Positions 1-6,667 of a stretch of DNA of 13,016 nt are shown here, piece after piece. The notes below the pieces were generated by a model that saw only the letters and a program-made list of their open reading frames with translations, had not been told where the DNA came from and made no database searches. The first letter of the stretch is position 1, and the number at the start of each line of letters is the position of its first letter. Made by a program: the position numbers and the translations under genes. The stretch comes from CAYYJM01 sp964471755 (GTDB taxonomy: Bacteria; Planctomycetota; Planctomycetia; Gemmatales; Gemmataceae). The stretch is from positions 1 through 13,016 of the forward strand of contig CAYYJM010000183.1 of the NCBI GenBank assembly GCA_964471755.1, given 5' to 3'.

Positions 1-280
1 CCGCCAGGCCGGCCGGTCCCATGAGGACCATACTGATCTCATAGATGGAGACCGACTGACTGCCGATCGTCGTCGTGGTGAGCATCCCCCGGATGGGCAT
101 CAGACCGAAGTGTTGAACCAGATCGGGGGAGATGATGCCGATGTCGGAGCCACTGTCGATCAGCCCCTGAACCTCGACGCTGGCGGGAATGGGCTGGCCG
201 GTCTGCCGCAGATGCTGCAACGTGGCCAGGGGCAGACCGACCGCGACCGGGAGGACCATCCCGGCGGCGTCCCAGTTCAT
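1..280 (-). CDS. Retropepsin-like aspartic protease, partial (C-terminus off the left edge)
   Basis: The 93 visible residues start MNWDAAGMVLPVAVGLPL and carry the hallmark GLIDSGSDIGIIS, with D42-S43-G44 as the catalytic D-(S/T)-G triplet of retropepsin-type aspartyl proteases. The hydrophobic-hydrophobic-DSG context and the following II-S strand fit that fold. Such single-lobe proteases must dimerise to form the active site, so a homodimer is expected. No signal peptide or membrane segment is visible, which suggests a cytoplasmic protein. The ATG at 280-278 overlaps the TGA of the upstream small gene as ATGA, and no good Shine-Dalgarno precedes it, so translation is probably coupled. The reading frame stays open to the edge. 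The family usually has about 110 to 140 residues, so perhaps 20 to 40 are missing. The substrate is unknown. The protease-fold call is fairly secure; activity is inferred from the motif alone. Confidence 0.7.
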   Translation of the reverse strand, partial: MNWDAAGMVLPVAVGLPLATLQHLRQTGQPIPASVEVQGLIDSGSDIGIISPDLVQHFGLMPIRGMLTTTTIGSQSVSIYEISMVLMGPAGLA

Positions 281-600
281 CGTGAGGTCGGGCAAGGGCG
301 GCTCCCGTGATACATGGCCGGCACGTTCAGGACGGGTTCGTACTCCAGTACCTGGCGGATAAGTACCCCTTGCAAGGGGAAAATCGAGTGGGCCACTTCG
401 CGAGCCTGTTCGTCGGTATCGTAGGGGCCGTGAATGCTGTCGCCCTTGATGAGGATGAACTTACCTTCGTAGCCCTCTCGGAGGAGGCGGGGCATCTCCG
501 TCTTCCAGGTCATCCATTCTCGATAGCAGGGATCGTTCGGGTGAGGAGGGAGAACCTCCGTGTAATGCACGACTTTGCGTGGAACGGCCTGAATCGCCAT
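277..600 (-). CDS. Conserved small protein paired with the retropepsin gene
   Basis: This 107-residue protein starts MAIQAVPRKVVHYTEVLPPH and has a central EWMTWKTEMPRLLREGYEG-KFILIKGDSIHG-PYDTDEQAREVAHSIF segment. I recognise this pattern (basic helix, EG-K-ILIKG strand, then a D-T-x-E-A helix and an F-L-R-Q-V strand) from small hypothetical proteins that precede retropepsin-like proteases in planctomycete genomes. That recognition is from memory and no function is known to me. The start is chosen at 600 rather than the in-frame ATG at 657 because AGGAGGT (605-611) sits five bases upstream and because homology-like sequence begins there. The TGA overlaps the protease ATG, which implies coupled synthesis in a fixed ratio. 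It could be a protease regulator or partner, or a substrate carrier; nothing in the sequence decides between these. Confidence 0.72.
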   Translation of the reverse strand: MAIQAVPRKVVHYTEVLPPHPNDPCYREWMTWKTEMPRLLREGYEGKFILIKGDSIHGPYDTDEQAREVAHSIFPLQGVLIRQVLEYEPVLNVPAMYHGSRPCPTSR

Positions 601-604
601 GGCG

Positions 605-611
605 ACCTCCT
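605..611 (-). promoter_or_regulatory. Shine-Dalgarno of the 107-residue small protein
   Basis: On the minus strand AGGAGGT lies four bases before the ATG at 600, a near-perfect anti-16S match. It decides the start against the upstream in-frame ATG at 657, which has no such site. Confidence 0.7.
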
Positions 612-627
612 GAGTAGAACTGACCGT

Positions 628-657
628 TTCATACCGGAGCGATGGGGAGGCGGACAA
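628..657 (-). promoter_or_regulatory. Possible internal sigma70-type promoter before the small-protein/retropepsin pair
   Basis: In the 72-base gap upstream of the pair, the minus strand has TTGTCC (657-652), an 18-base spacer and TATGAA (633-628). Each hexamer matches the consensus at four of six positions. Transcription would start near 621 and give a leader of about 20 nt containing the strong Shine-Dalgarno. Alternatively the pair is read through from the toxin-antitoxin genes upstream. Confidence 0.28.
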
Positions 658-672
658 GACGAATCCCGCTGG

Positions 673-1113
673 TCAGGCGTCCTGTGTCGTCGTCAGCCTG
701 GCGAACTCCTGGACCAAGTCCGGCAATTCGGTCGGACAGAACGGAATGGCGAACGCGATGACCGACCAGAGGGCCTGGCCGGTCCCACCGTGGCAATGGT
801 GGCCGACCTGTCCGAACGCGCCAACGTGCCCAGCCCGGTCGGTGACACGGATCTCCAACTGGAGTTCGCCGGGCGACATCGACTCCAGCACGGCCGAGCC
901 CTGACGCCGTTCCTCCAGCAACTGGAGTTGTTCGGCGAACGACGCCAGGACGCGCAACGCGATCCAGCACCACGTCTCGGCCGAGAAAGCCGTGTCCGGA
1001 CTGGCGACGCGAACCCGGACGGCGAACCGGGTGTCACCGGAACATGGAGACCTGGCGGGTTCACGTTCGGTGACGCGCAGTTCCAAGAAGTCCTCCTGGT
1101 GCCAGACGAGCAT
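673..1113 (-). CDS. Small protein of unknown function, possibly immunity-like (WapI/DUF6228-type)
   Basis: The 146-residue product opens MLVWHQEDFLELRVTEREPA and ends with an LPDLVQEFARL helix. In between are alternating strands (TRFAVRVRVASP), a WCWIALRVLASFAEQLQLLEE helix, an SPGELQLEIRVTDRAGHV strand-loop and an F-A-I-P-F strand. This order (early FLELRV strand, mid L-x-x-F/L-x-x-L-x-x-L helix, GELxLxIRVxDRAGHV, final LPxLVxEL) recalls the WapI/DUF6228-type small proteins, some of which are toxin immunity proteins. That is an impression from motif order, not a search. AAGGAG at 1126-1121 lies seven bases upstream of the ATG and supports the start. It begins 20 bases after the VapC stop, so it is probably the third gene of that operon. 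There are no membrane segments or signal peptide. Three histidines and several cysteines cluster around residues 110-130, with no recognisable metal motif. Confidence 0.6.
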   Translation of the reverse strand: MLVWHQEDFLELRVTEREPARSPCSGDTRFAVRVRVASPDTAFSAETWCWIALRVLASFAEQLQLLEERRQGSAVLESMSPGELQLEIRVTDRAGHVGAFGQVGHHCHGGTGQALWSVIAFAIPFCPTELPDLVQEFARLTTTQDA

Positions 1114-1133
1114 GGATGGGCTCCTTCACTAGA

Positions 1134-1535
1134 TCAGAGCCAGTTCTCGATCTGCAACTGGCTCACCGGCTGGAAGTCCTGATCCGCGGTCAAGAGGATC
1201 AGCCGTTGTTGGCGAGCGATGGCAGCGATGAGGAGATCGAACTGGGCCAGCGCCCGGCCGATCGCTCGAAGTTCCTGGACGATCCGCCCGTACTCAGCGG
1301 CGGTCTCGGCGTCGGTAGGCCAGAAGCGGAAGACGTGCATCGCCGCTCGCAGGCGGTTCAGGTTCTGTTGGAATCGCCGGCCGAGACGGATGCCGGCCCG
1401 GTATTCGCAAAGCACAGGCAGGCAAACCCCGACGCGAAGGCCGGCCTGGATCGCCGCGTCTATTCGCAGCGTCACCACGGGTTGAGCATCCAGATATGCC
1501 GACAGGTGGTTGCTGTCCAAGAGATACCGGCTCAC
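1134..1535 (-). CDS. vapC: VapC-family PIN-domain toxin (ribonuclease)
   Basis: This is a 133-residue PIN-domain protein, the usual VapC length. The conserved acidic residues are all present: D7 in YLLDSNHLS, E44 in PVLCEYRAG, D100 in AQFDLLIAA, and D118 with D120 in LLTADQDFQ. These bind Mg2+ in the RNase active site, so the enzyme looks intact. VapC toxins cleave tRNA, rRNA or other RNA when released from their antitoxin, which slows growth. The start is the GTG at 1535-1533, which overlaps the antitoxin TGA as GTGA, so translation is probably coupled and toxin is made only with antitoxin. The RNA target cannot be read from the sequence. The family call is secure; the symbol refers to the family. 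Confidence 0.88.
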   Translation of the reverse strand: MSRYLLDSNHLSAYLDAQPVVTLRIDAAIQAGLRVGVCLPVLCEYRAGIRLGRRFQQNLNRLRAAMHVFRFWPTDAETAAEYGRIVQELRAIGRALAQFDLLIAAIARQQRLILLTADQDFQPVSQLQIENWL

Positions 1536-1792
1536 GGCTCGCGGTCCGTACTCTCGGGCACCGGGACGAGGCTGAGGCGTTTTCGTTCCGCCATCGCCTC
1601 CGCGATCATTTCCCGCTCGCCCGGTTCGTACTCGGTCGGCCCCAACGCTTTCAGCGCGGCCAGCGCTTCTTCCAGGTCCAGCATTGGGTCATCCGGCGTC
1701 AGCGCGACAAGCTGGAAGGTCTGGCCTTCCCATTCCTCTGGGATCGGGTCCAGGAGTTCGACGCGACCCTGGCGAATGCGCACTCGGATCAT
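1532..1792 (-). CDS. Antitoxin partner of VapC (AF2212/VapB-like)
   Basis: The 86-residue protein starts MIRVRIRQGRVELLDPIPEE, a short strand pair of the kind that opens AF2212-like (DUF104-type) antitoxins (basic strand, G-x-V-x-L-L-x-P, then EGQ-x-F-x-L). A charged helical part follows (LDLEEALAALKALGP, then EPGEREMIAEAMAERKRLS), which fits the flexible toxin-binding tail. It would neutralise the PIN toxin by direct binding and may bind the operon promoter. The ATG at 1792 is chosen over the upstream ATG at 1885. The longer form would add 31 low-complexity residues and run through a strong promoter. No good Shine-Dalgarno precedes 1792, so initiation may be weak. The antitoxin family is inferred from the N-terminal pattern and from its position. 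Confidence 0.72.
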   Translation of the reverse strand: MIRVRIRQGRVELLDPIPEEWEGQTFQLVALTPDDPMLDLEEALAALKALGPTEYEPGEREMIAEAMAERKRLSLVPVPESTDREP

Positions 1793-1800
1793 GTTTGTTT

Positions 1801-1814
1801 CGGTTGGGTAACCG
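1801..1814. promoter_or_regulatory. Inverted repeat in the antitoxin leader, possible operator or mRNA hairpin
   Basis: CGGTT-GGGT-AACCG is a perfect 5-bp inverted repeat with a four-base centre. It sits between the predicted transcription start (about 1834) and the antitoxin ATG (1792). It could be an autoregulatory operator for the antitoxin or toxin-antitoxin complex, or a hairpin just upstream of the start codon. Such a short palindrome can also arise by chance. Confidence 0.25.
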
Positions 1815-1840
1815 CCTCCGGGAGCCTGTTCATCCGCCTC

Positions 1841-1849
1841 ATTATACCA
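1841..1849 (-). promoter_or_regulatory. Extended -10 promoter of the toxin-antitoxin operon
   Basis: The minus strand reads TGGTATAAT (1849-1841): a consensus TATAAT preceded by TGN, the extended -10 element that compensates for a poor -35. No convincing -35 lies 16 to 18 bases upstream. Transcription would start near 1834 and give a leader of about 42 nt. AT-rich DNA of this kind stands out against the GC-rich surroundings. A short stem with a three-base loop (1870-1856, no U-tract) lies just upstream and is not a convincing terminator for the DUF1501 gene. Confidence 0.55.
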
Positions 1850-1906
1850 GACGGTGGAACAGCCTGCTCCGGTAGTTGCTCTCACCTCGGCAGCGCGGCG
1901 GGGGCA

Positions 1907-3274
1907 CTACTTCAAAATCTCCTTCACCACCCGCCCTTCGACGTCGGTCAGCCGGAAGTCGCGACCGCTGTACCGATATGTCAGCTTCTCGTGGTCCAGC
2001 CCCATCAGGTGCAGGATCGTCGCGTGCAGGTCATGCACGTGCACCTTGTTCTCGACCGCCGCGAAGCCGAACTCGTCGGTGGCTCCATAAGCCAGGCCGC
2101 CCTTGACGCCGCCGCCGGCCAACCAGACGCTGAAACCGTGGTTGTTGTGGTCGCGACCGTTGCTCCCCTCCGACGTCGGCGTGCGGCCGAACTCGCCGCC
2201 CCACAGGACCAGCGTGTCGTCGAGCAGGCCACGGGCCTTCAGATCCTTCAGGAGCGCGGCGATGGCCACGTCGCTGTCCTTCGCCTTGTTGCGATGGCCG
2301 TTCTCGATGTTGCCGTGGTCGTCCCACGGCTGGCCGGAGCCGTAGTAGACCTGCACCATCCGCACTCCACGCTCGACCATCCGGCGCGCGGCCAGGCAGG
2401 CGTCGGCGAAGTAGCCCTTGCCGTACAGGGCCCGCGTCGTCGCCGGCTCCCGCGACAGATCGAACGCCTCCTGGGCCTCCGTCTGCATGCGGAAGGCCAT
2501 CTCCAGCGACTGGATGCGGGCCTCCAGCCGATCGTCGCCGGGATGAGCGTCGCGATGCTGGCGGTTCAGGGCGTTGATCAGGTCGAGTTGCTCGCGCTGA
2601 CCGGCCGGCGTCGTCACCTTGTTGGCGATGTGATCGATTGCTCGCTTCGGATCGAGACTGCCGATGTGGCAGCCCTGGTAGATGCCCGGCAGGAACGAGT
2701 TGCTCCACAACTGCGGCCCGACGACCGGCTTGCCGGGACACAGCACGACGAAGCCGGGCAGGTTCTGGTTCTCGGTGCCCAGACCATAGCAGAGCCACGA
2801 GCCCATCGACGGCCGAACCGGCTGGGTGTTGCCGCACGTCATCATCAGCAGCGACGGCTCGTGATTCGGCACGTTCGTGTGCATCGAGCGGATGACGCAC
2901 AGATCGTCGGCACACTTGCTCAGTTCGGGGTAGATCTCGCTGATCTCCAGGCCGGACTGGCCGCACTTTTTGAACGCGAACGGCGACGGAAACAGGCCGC
3001 CGGTACGCCGTTCGGTCTTCAGGCCGGCCTCCTTCGGGCTCTGGCCCTTGTACTTGACCAGGGCCGGCTTCGGATCAAACGTATCGACCTGACTGGGACC
3101 GCCGTTCATGAACAGGTGAATGATCCGCTTCACCTTTGGGGCAAAGTGCGGAGCCTTCGGGGCGAGCGGACTGTTCGCCGCGGCCTCGTCCGCAAGGAGG
3201 CCCGCCAGGCCGAGCAGGCCCAGGCCGGTGCCGGTGTGACGCAGCAGCGCGCGACGCGACAGGGGAAGGGTCAT
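1907..3274 (-). CDS. DUF1501 exported protein (alkaline-phosphatase-superfamily-like fold)
   Basis: The 455-residue product has a twin-arginine-type leader (SRRALLRHTG at residues 6-15, then a Leu/Gly-rich stretch to about 28), so export of a folded protein is likely. The DUF1501 opening motif follows at residues 51-68 (IIHLFMNGGPSQVDTFDPKP), and the C-terminal part has WGGEFGRTP, GRDHNNHGFSVWLAGGGVKGG and VHVHDLHATILHLMGLDHE. The D, H and N residues in these motifs resemble the metal-binding residues of sulfatase/phosphatase folds. Length is typical and nothing looks broken. DUF1501 genes nearly always sit beside a DUF1549/DUF1553 gene, as here 14 bases downstream of it, so the two products probably act together outside the cytoplasm. 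The start at 3274 has a GGAG element about nine bases upstream. The substrate and reaction are not known; a hydrolase role is inferred. Confidence 0.92.
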   Translation of the reverse strand: MTLPLSRRALLRHTGTGLGLLGLAGLLADEAAANSPLAPKAPHFAPKVKRIIHLFMNGGPSQVDTFDPKPALVKYKGQSPKEAGLKTERRTGGLFPSPFAFKKCGQSGLEISEIYPELSKCADDLCVIRSMHTNVPNHEPSLLMMTCGNTQPVRPSMGSWLCYGLGTENQNLPGFVVLCPGKPVVGPQLWSNSFLPGIYQGCHIGSLDPKRAIDHIANKVTTPAGQREQLDLINALNRQHRDAHPGDDRLEARIQSLEMAFRMQTEAQEAFDLSREPATTRALYGKGYFADACLAARRMVERGVRMVQVYYGSGQPWDDHGNIENGHRNKAKDSDVAIAALLKDLKARGLLDDTLVLWGGEFGRTPTSEGSNGRDHNNHGFSVWLAGGGVKGGLAYGATDEFGFAAVENKVHVHDLHATILHLMGLDHEKLTYRYSGRDFRLTDVEGRVVKEILK

Positions 3275-3288
3275 GGTCGGGTCTCCGT

Positions 3289-5982
3289 TCAGTCGATGTA
3301 GAGGAACTCGTTGGTCGCGAGCAATGCCTGGGCGTACTGCTGCCAGCGTGGCGGCGTGTTCGGGGCCTGCGGTCGGCCCAGGAAGGCCAGGCCGAGCGAG
3401 TGTTCCGCGTCGGTCGGTTCCCGGCCAAACGCCAGGCGGTAGGCCCGATCGATCCGCTCTGGATCGGTCGCCGCCTCCTTCTGCACCCGCTCGGCAAACG
3501 CCTTCGCCTGGGTCTGGATGAAATCGCTGTTCAGGACGAAGAGCTGCTGCTGCGGCACCGTCGTTGACACTCGTTTGTCAGCGGTCACGTTCGCGTCGGG
3601 AAAGTCGAACAGACGCAGCAGGCCATCGAGGTCATGACGGCTGATCTTCGCGTAGACGGTGCGACGCGTGGCGTTGGCGTCCTTCAGATTGAACGTCGGG
3701 CCGCCGAGGGTGACGTCGAGACGGCCGGCCACGGCGAGCAGAGCGTCGCGGTAGATCTCGATCTCCAGCCGCTGCCGGGTGCCCCGACCCAGGTAGACGT
3801 TCTCCGGATCGACCTTCAGGCTCTCGGCATCGGCATTGCTCGATCGCTGATAGGCCGCTGTCAGCACGATCTGACGGTGCAGCCATTTCAGGCTCCAGCC
3901 CTGTTCCATGAACTTCACCGCCAGCCAGTCGAGCAGCTCGGGATGACTCGGTCGAGAGCCCAGTTCGCCGAAGTTCGACGGCGTCGTCACCAGGCCGCGA
4001 CCGAAGTGCCAGGCCCAGACTCGATTCACGATGATGCGAGCCGTCAGCGGGTTCTTCGGACTGACGATCGCGTTGGCCAGGTCGAGCCGATTGTAATCGG
4101 CACTGACCGGCAGATCGCCCAGCGTCGGCCGGATCACCTGGAGAAAGCCCTTCGGAGCCGGCTCGCCCGGCTGAAGCGGATTGCCGCGGACGAAGACCTT
4201 CATCTCGCGACCGCCGCCCTTGAGAACGTGCGCGAAGGCGTACATCGGCGGAGCGGCCTGCTTGCGGCGTTCCAGTTCCGCACGCAGCTCGCCGAGTTGC
4301 TTCTTCTCCGGTTCGCCGAGGAAGTGCTTCTCGGCGTCCTGCGGTGCGACGAAGCAGGGAGCCGACCCGTCGAGCCGGACGGCCTTCAGGAGCGGATCGT
4401 TGTTCTTGTTCTTCTCCAGGGCCGTCTTCGTCCGCGTCGCCAGATCGTCGGCGTACTTCCGCACCTCGGCCGGGACCGCCACGTCGGCGAAGTTCGCCGG
4501 CTTCTTCGCGGGCCGTTTCGTGCCGGGCCAGTCCTTCGCCAGCAGGGGCGTCTTGCCGGCGTTCTCGACGGCCTTCACCCAGCGGTCGAGGAAGTAGGGA
4601 TGCAGTCCCTCGGCCCGGGCGATGGCGGCGACGTTTGCCGCGACCTTGTGCTGCTTCAGCACCCAGATCCGCCAGCCGGCCACGAGATACTTCGCCGTCT
4701 CGGCTACGGCCGACCGGCTCGGTCCCTGGCCGACGCCATTCAGCAGCGCCGTGATGCGGCCGTCCTGCTCCTTGATGCGTGCCTGGGCGTCGTTGTAGGT
4801 CTTCACCTCGGCCGGCGACGCCAGCGGAGCCTCGCCGAACGACGAGCCGTTGAAGACGCCAGCGATCGAGTAGTAGTCCTTCTGTGGGATCGGGTCGAAC
4901 TTGTGATCGTGGCAGCGCGAGCAGGACACCGTCAGACCCAGGAAGCCACGGGTCACGGTATCGACCCGGTCGTCCAGCTCGTCGGCGATGGCCTGCTCCT
5001 TGGCCGAGTTCTTGTAATACTCGGCACCGAGACCGAGGAAGCCGAGCCCGGCGATGCGGTCGGCCGCGCTCAGGGCGTCGTTCTGAACCAGGTCGCCGGC
5101 GAGTTGCAGGCGGACGAAGCGATCATACGGCATGTCCTGATTGAAGGCCCGGATGACCCAGTCCCGGTAGCGCCAGGCGTTCGCTCGCGGCTTGACGCCG
5201 AAGGTGTGCGCCTGATCCTCGGCGTAGCGTGCCACGTCGAGCCAGTGTCGGCCCCAGCGTTCGCCGTGGTGCGGGCTGGCGAGCAGTTCATCGACCAGTT
5301 TCTCGGTCGCCTTCTGACGATCCCGGCTGGCGTCGGCGAGGTAGGCGTTCACCTGCTCCGGTGTCGGCGGCAGACCGATCAGATCGAAGTACAGGCGACG
5401 GACGAGTGTCACCGGCTCGGCAGCCGGCGCGATCGGGATGCCCTTCTCCTTCAGAGCGGCCAGGAGGAAGCGATCGATCGCCGTTCCTGCTGCCGTGATC
5501 TGCGGCGGCTCGCCGGCCCGCGGCGGTTGTAGCGACCAGAGCTTCTGGCCACGTTCGAGGTCGGTTTCCTTCTGGCTGGCCGTCTTGCCGTCGCGCGGGT
5601 CCGGAGCGCCCATTTCGACCCAGCGACGGAAGTCGGCCAGGACGGCGTCGGAGAGCTTCCCCTTCGGCGGCATGCGGACCTCGCCCTGGTGCGTCAGCGA
5701 TTGCAGCAGCAGGCTCGCGTCCGGCTTGCCGGGCTCGAGGATCGAGCCGCTGTCACCGCCCTGTCGCAGACCGGCGCGACTGTCGAGGAACAGGCCGCCG
5801 CGCAGCTTCTTGTTCTTCGCCGCGTCCTGCGAATGGCAGGCGAAGCAATGCTCGACGAGGACGGGGCGTATCTTGTTCTCGAAGAATTCGTGCCCGGCGG
5901 CGGTGTCCGCGGCATGGGCGATCGGGCCGGAGAGAAGTGCCAGGGCCAGCAGGGTGCCCAGCGATCGGCAAGCGGTTGGCAT
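3289..5982 (-). CDS. PSCyt1/DUF1549/DUF1553 exported protein (planctomycete cytochrome-like)
   Basis: The 897-residue protein has a Sec signal peptide (about residues 1-24, ending AHA-AD). A PSCyt1 cytochrome-like domain follows, with the haem motif CFACH at 46-50 and the typical MPPKGKLSD near 104-112, a possible axial Met. DUF1549 starts about residue 167 (IDRFLLAALKEKGI, RRLYFDLIGLPPTPEQV, RHWLDVARYAED) and contains a second CxxCH, CSRCH at 354-358. DUF1553 begins about residue 640 (NPLTARIIVNRVWAWHFGRGLV, then SHPELLDWLAV, TTVPQQQLFVLNS) and runs to the end. It probably acts in the periplasm or cell envelope, as an electron-transfer or substrate-processing partner of the DUF1501 protein; the chemistry is unknown. 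Length and domain order are standard. The ATG at 5982 is supported by the signal peptide; its Shine-Dalgarno is weak. Confidence 0.93.
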   Translation of the reverse strand: MPTACRSLGTLLALALLSGPIAHAADTAAGHEFFENKIRPVLVEHCFACHSQDAAKNKKLRGGLFLDSRAGLRQGGDSGSILEPGKPDASLLLQSLTHQGEVRMPPKGKLSDAVLADFRRWVEMGAPDPRDGKTASQKETDLERGQKLWSLQPPRAGEPPQITAAGTAIDRFLLAALKEKGIPIAPAAEPVTLVRRLYFDLIGLPPTPEQVNAYLADASRDRQKATEKLVDELLASPHHGERWGRHWLDVARYAEDQAHTFGVKPRANAWRYRDWVIRAFNQDMPYDRFVRLQLAGDLVQNDALSAADRIAGLGFLGLGAEYYKNSAKEQAIADELDDRVDTVTRGFLGLTVSCSRCHDHKFDPIPQKDYYSIAGVFNGSSFGEAPLASPAEVKTYNDAQARIKEQDGRITALLNGVGQGPSRSAVAETAKYLVAGWRIWVLKQHKVAANVAAIARAEGLHPYFLDRWVKAVENAGKTPLLAKDWPGTKRPAKKPANFADVAVPAEVRKYADDLATRTKTALEKNKNNDPLLKAVRLDGSAPCFVAPQDAEKHFLGEPEKKQLGELRAELERRKQAAPPMYAFAHVLKGGGREMKVFVRGNPLQPGEPAPKGFLQVIRPTLGDLPVSADYNRLDLANAIVSPKNPLTARIIVNRVWAWHFGRGLVTTPSNFGELGSRPSHPELLDWLAVKFMEQGWSLKWLHRQIVLTAAYQRSSNADAESLKVDPENVYLGRGTRQRLEIEIYRDALLAVAGRLDVTLGGPTFNLKDANATRRTVYAKISRHDLDGLLRLFDFPDANVTADKRVSTTVPQQQLFVLNSDFIQTQAKAFAERVQKEAATDPERIDRAYRLAFGREPTDAEHSLGLAFLGRPQAPNTPPRWQQYAQALLATNEFLYID

Positions 5983-6037
5983 GTCGGTTCGTCCGCGGCG
6001 AGTCAGGAAGGTCAGGAAGAAACCCGGCAGGCATGCT

Positions 6038-6067
6038 ACTGTACCATCCGTTCGCGGCGGCGCTCAA
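6038..6067 (-). promoter_or_regulatory. Candidate promoter for the DUF1549/DUF1553-DUF1501 pair
   Basis: In the 112-base gap upstream, the minus strand has TTGAGC (6067-6062), an 18-base spacer and TACAGT (6043-6038). Each matches the sigma70 consensus at four of six positions. Transcription would start near 6031, about 49 nt before the ATG at 5982. The gap is large compared with the spacings inside the neighbouring operons, which favours an independent promoter here. Confidence 0.38.
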
Positions 6068-6094
6068 GGGGTCGGTCGAGATTTCGCCGGCACG

Positions 6095-6658
6095 TCACAC
6101 CTCCAGAAACGGCCCCTCGTTCGGATTGAAGCCGAAACGGCGGCGCTGCTCCTCGGTGGACAGTTCCTCCACCGCACCGTCCTTGCCCACCGCGAGGTAG
6201 CGAACGGTGGACGAACCGCGCTCGTCGGGAGCCCGCAGCAGGATGAAGATCAGGCTGGCCTCGCTGCCGACCACCTGGACCGTGTGGTAGTCCAGGGGCT
6301 GATCCGGGCTGCGCTCGACATGCTCGATCGCACGCAGCACCGCGTTTCGGAGGAGCGGTCTGGTGAAATAGGTGTACGGATCCGGCAGGAACGAGATGAA
6401 CACGAACGTCGGCAGAAGCAGCGGCAGAACCAGCCACCAGTACAGGCCGAGGCCGAACATCAAGCCTCCGGCCAGGGCCGGATAGTAGACACAGCCGGAC
6501 AGGGCGAGCCAGCGGACCGAGCGCCAGTGCTGACAGATCAGCAGCGGCACCATGGCCACGGTCATGATGACGATCAGACTGAGCCCGATAACGACCGTGG
6601 CAATGACCAGCGGGATGATGCCCAGGATCAGAGCCACACGGCCAAGGAAAGCGATCAT
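6095..6658 (-). CDS. Small integral membrane protein of unknown function
   Basis: The 187-residue product has strongly hydrophobic stretches at about residues 2-24, 25-43, 50-72 and 74-92, so three or four membrane segments are likely. A soluble C-terminal part of about 95 residues follows, mixed in charge and containing TVQVVGSEASLIFILLRAP and STVRYLAVGKDGAVEELS, which look like a small beta-rich domain. I do not recognise the family. The start at 6658 has a GAGG element about ten bases upstream, partly within the amidase stop region. The gap to the amidase stop is nine bases, so it is the third gene of that operon. A role at the cytoplasmic membrane linked to the exported amidase is possible but is only inferred from position. 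Confidence 0.75.
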   Translation of the reverse strand: MIAFLGRVALILGIIPLVIATVVIGLSLIVIMTVAMVPLLICQHWRSVRWLALSGCVYYPALAGGLMFGLGLYWWLVLPLLLPTFVFISFLPDPYTYFTRPLLRNAVLRAIEHVERSPDQPLDYHTVQVVGSEASLIFILLRAPDERGSSTVRYLAVGKDGAVEELSTEEQRRRFGFNPNEGPFLEV

Positions 6659-6667
6659 GAGGCAACC

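Noticed and set aside
307..1182. A 291-codon plus-strand frame opposite the small-protein and immunity-like genes.
   Set aside because: The minus-strand genes have ribosome sites and coherent strand/helix patterns; this frame has neither and extends across their gaps.
1496..3301. A 601-codon plus-strand open frame antisense to the DUF1501 gene and the antitoxin.
   Set aside because: Its composition is typical of an antisense shadow, and the minus strand carries signature motifs of real families throughout.
3634..5532. A 632-codon plus-strand open frame inside the DUF1549/DUF1553 gene.
   Set aside because: It is an antisense shadow of a gene with clear domains, with low-complexity composition and no ribosome site.
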